Position numbers and translations under genes: made by a program. Positions 8,909 through 10,348 of a stretch of DNA of 10,348 nt are shown here, one piece after another. The stretch comes from an uncultured Alphaproteobacteria bacterium (lineage in GTDB: Bacteria > Pseudomonadota > Alphaproteobacteria > Micavibrionales > Micavibrionaceae), in assembly GCA_937128575.1 (NCBI GenBank), contig CAKZMN010000048.1, forward strand, positions 1 through 10,348, given 5' to 3'. Every line of letters starts with the position of its first letter. The stretch's first letter is position 1. The notes below the pieces were generated by a model. The model searched no databases. It saw only the letters and a list, made by a program, of their open reading frames with translations, and had not been told where the DNA came from.

Positions 8909-9696
8909 TACCAGCTCCACTCAAACAAACCAAAGCCCGGAACGCCCAGCGCAGAAGCGCCAATTTTGAACAACAATAAATGCAGCACATAAATCTCTAA
9001 CGTGCGCCGCCCACACAGCTTGATCAAACCAGCAACCGGCGCTGGCACGACCGCGCTCAACTTCGAGTGCGTCGCAGGCTTAAAACTATAGAGCAGCGCA
9101 AACACGCACACCAATCCGGCAATCATCGTGTATTTCTGCACGTCGCTAAATTCAAACCCAATCACATTCATGAACACATAACTCGCCAGCGTGAACCCGG
9201 CAAAGCCCAGAACGTGCACGCCGGGCAATATCTTACGGGCCGCGTTCCAGCGCCGCAAATACCCAAATAACGGGATCAGCAAACACAGCAAACCATATTC
9301 AACAAACAAATGACTGGGGATCATAAGAACCGAGACAATGCCAAGCCCGATAATCAGGCGCTCCGTACTGGCAAACATGAAACCCGCCGCCTTATCCATC
9401 CAGCGCCGCGCCGCCATCATCCCCACCAAAATCGTGAAGGGGAAAAACGCGGGCGATACCAGCGCCCCCGTGCCAATAAGCACCAGCGCCCCGCCCCATA
9501 ATTTGGGCGGGATATCGCGGCTGCGTGCATAACCAATTAAAAACAGCCAAATCGGCGCTGACAAACGCCCAACCGCCCGCCACCACAGCTCGTCCGGAAA
9601 GAAATAAACACCGACATGGTCAATGATCATCAAAATCACAGCCAGTGTTTTCAGCAAATCATAAGAGGTCAAATCTTTGGGAAGCACCTTGGTCAT
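8905..9696 (-). CDS. TraX-family multi-spanning membrane protein (copy 2)
   Basis: The 263-residue product begins almost at once with the TraX hallmark LTSYDLLKTLAVILMIIDH (9-27, Asp26-His27). It continues with GVYFFPDELWWRAVGR, PIWLFLIGYARSRDIP, and a C-terminal CGRRTLEIYVLHLLLF (228-243). About eight hydrophobic segments predict an inner-membrane protein, and the C-terminus ends in aromatic residues (FEWSWY). It is a clear paralog of the gene at 6552-7379; the middle regions have diverged much more than the two ends, suggesting that the ends form the active site. The TAG stop overlaps the stop of the convergent synthase-like gene. The ATG at 9696 has no visible Shine-Dalgarno, and a TATAGT box ends only 6 bases upstream, so a leaderless transcript is possible. 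Acyl transfer is the family expectation; donor and substrate are unknown. Confidence 0.85.
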   Translation of the reverse strand: MTKVLPKDLTSYDLLKTLAVILMIIDHVGVYFFPDELWWRAVGRLSAPIWLFLIGYARSRDIPPKLWGGALVLIGTGALVSPAFFPFTILVGMMAARRWMDKAAGFMFASTERLIIGLGIVSVLMIPSHLFVEYGLLCLLIPLFGYLRRWNAARKILPGVHVLGFAGFTLASYVFMNVIGFEFSDVQKYTMIAGLVCVFALLYSFKPATHSKLSAVVPAPVAGLIKLCGRRTLEIYVLHLLLFKIGASALGVPGFGLFEWSWY

Positions 9697-9702
9697 AGCT
9701 TA

Positions 9703-9708
9703 ACTATA
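9703..9708 (-). promoter_or_regulatory. -10 box TATAGT close to TraX-family copy 2 start
   Basis: TATAGT on the - strand ends 6 bases before the ATG (9696-9694). A weak TTTTTA at a 16-base spacing could be its -35. Transcription would start at or next to the ATG, which agrees with the absence of a ribosome-binding sequence and suggests leaderless translation. Confidence 0.4.
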
Positions 9709-9766
9709 ACAGCGATTGGATAAATAAAAACTAGACAAATCAAAACCGTTTTTGTTATGAAAACAC

Positions 9767-10348
9767 ATGAGTTTATACAGAGCAAATGACAGACTTCCAG
9801 AAGATGAAACCATCTTACTGATTAACGCCCCCGATGCTTTTGCGCTGTTCCGTGAACGATCAAAATTAGGCATCAAAGGCATTGCTTATGACGTAATATT
9901 TTCTGACGCCTTAAAAACGTCCCTACTCAACTGCGCCGACATGATGATGAGAGAAGACTATGAAGGTAGCATACCTCAAATATCATTTTACCCCAGATTG
10001 ACCGATCCAATATTTCCACGATTAAAGGAAAAATTTCAAAAATACGCCCTGCCCGAAGAATTTTTTGACTTGCTGAAAATGTTAATCCTGTGCAGGGAAA
10101 ATGCACTAGATAAAAAGAGCAGCGGCGGCCACTTAAGAGTTAACTCTGACTATCCTAGAATTTTTCACACACACCAACCGGTTCTGAGCCTATCTTTTAA
10201 TCAAGCCGGCACAGCATTTTTAACGCCACAACTAAACAAAATCACCGTCCCCACGGGGCGTGCGATAATTTTGGATGAAAACGTTGAGCACAAGGCTCCA
10301 TATATTCCGAAAGAACTATTAAAAGACTCCCCGCGCATAAATTTAATA
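9767..10348 (+). CDS. Hypothetical protein with possible cupin-like C-terminal part, 3' truncated by window edge
   Basis: The frame is open from ATG 9767 to the last base, giving 194 residues with no stop. I do not recognise the family with confidence. Residues 1-115 are mixed helical and hydrophilic (MSLYRANDRLPEDETILLIN, later YALPEEFFDLLKMLILCR). From about 120 onward there is a pattern seen in double-stranded beta-helix proteins: HLRVNSDYPRIFHTHQ (122-137), LSFNQAGTAFLTP (142-154), VPTGRAIILDENVEHKAP (161-178) and then PRINLI. His134, His136 and His175 are possible metal ligands. The layout recalls the DUF1826 group weakly. No signal peptide or membrane segment is visible. No good Shine-Dalgarno precedes the ATG. 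The gene is divergent from TraX copy 2 across 70 bases. It uses TTA, ATA and AGA codons freely and looks more A/T-rich than its neighbours, which may indicate transfer. Confidence 0.65.
   Translation, partial: MSLYRANDRLPEDETILLINAPDAFALFRERSKLGIKGIAYDVIFSDALKTSLLNCADMMMREDYEGSIPQISFYPRLTDPIFPRLKEKFQKYALPEEFFDLLKMLILCRENALDKKSSGGHLRVNSDYPRIFHTHQPVLSLSFNQAGTAFLTPQLNKITVPTGRAIILDENVEHKAPYIPKELLKDSPRINLI

Noticed and set aside
6552..9696. Conjugative or plasmid transfer region because of TraX homology
   Set aside because: No other tra, pilus, relaxase or replication genes are present; chromosomal TraX relatives are common.

Overview
The window is alphaproteobacterial. It carries an F1 ATP synthase operon in the delta-alpha-gamma-beta-epsilon order (atpH-A-G-D-C), with no Fo genes beside it, which is the usual alphaproteobacterial arrangement. 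It appears to be built from two compositionally different halves that meet inside atpD, near 2270-2310. The right-hand atp genes, the 5' part of atpD and everything beyond use many A/T-ending codons. The 3' part of atpD, atpC, a lectin gene and prs use mostly G/C-ending codons and look like Rhodobacterales (Roseobacter-type) sequence. A hand count of third positions gives 15/39 G or C at 2401-2520, 16/39 at 2281-2400 and 30/39 at 2161-2280. Either the contig is an assembly chimera joined in one of the best-conserved parts of atpD, or real homologous recombination produced a mosaic gene.

Layout, left to right. 1-429 (+) is the 3' end of prs (PRPP synthetase), closed by a hairpin terminator. 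A small H-type lectin domain gene (516-866, -) faces it tail to tail. The F1 operon then runs leftward from a promoter near 6493-6527: atpH (GTG start), atpA, atpG, an unrecognised 96-residue gene joined to atpG by TAATG, atpD, a 135-nt spacer with two inverted repeats, and atpC, ending in a terminator at 1002-1036.

Upstream of the atp operon lies a three-gene membrane-protein island: a TraX-family gene (-), a divergent fused membrane/spermidine-synthase-like gene (+), and a second TraX-family gene (-) whose 3' end overlaps the synthase-like gene by 4 nt. The two TraX proteins are obvious paralogs. A further gene (from 9767, +) starts divergently from the second TraX gene and runs off the window. 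It is not confidently recognised; its C-terminal half looks cupin-like.

How the parts work together: atpH/A/G/D/C encode the catalytic F1 head of ATP synthase, with beta and alpha forming the nucleotide-binding hexamer, gamma and epsilon the rotor stalk, and delta the stator link. prs makes PRPP for nucleotide synthesis. The TraX / synthase-like / TraX set is the most plausible candidate for something undescribed. TraX proteins are polytopic acyltransferase-like proteins, and the middle protein couples seven predicted membrane segments to an aminopropyltransferase-like fold, so a role in modifying a membrane or envelope molecule is possible but unproven. I saw no tRNA, rRNA, CRISPR array, insertion sequence or replication origin. 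No gene-free stretch exceeds 300 bases; the longest is about 190 bases (867-1055).
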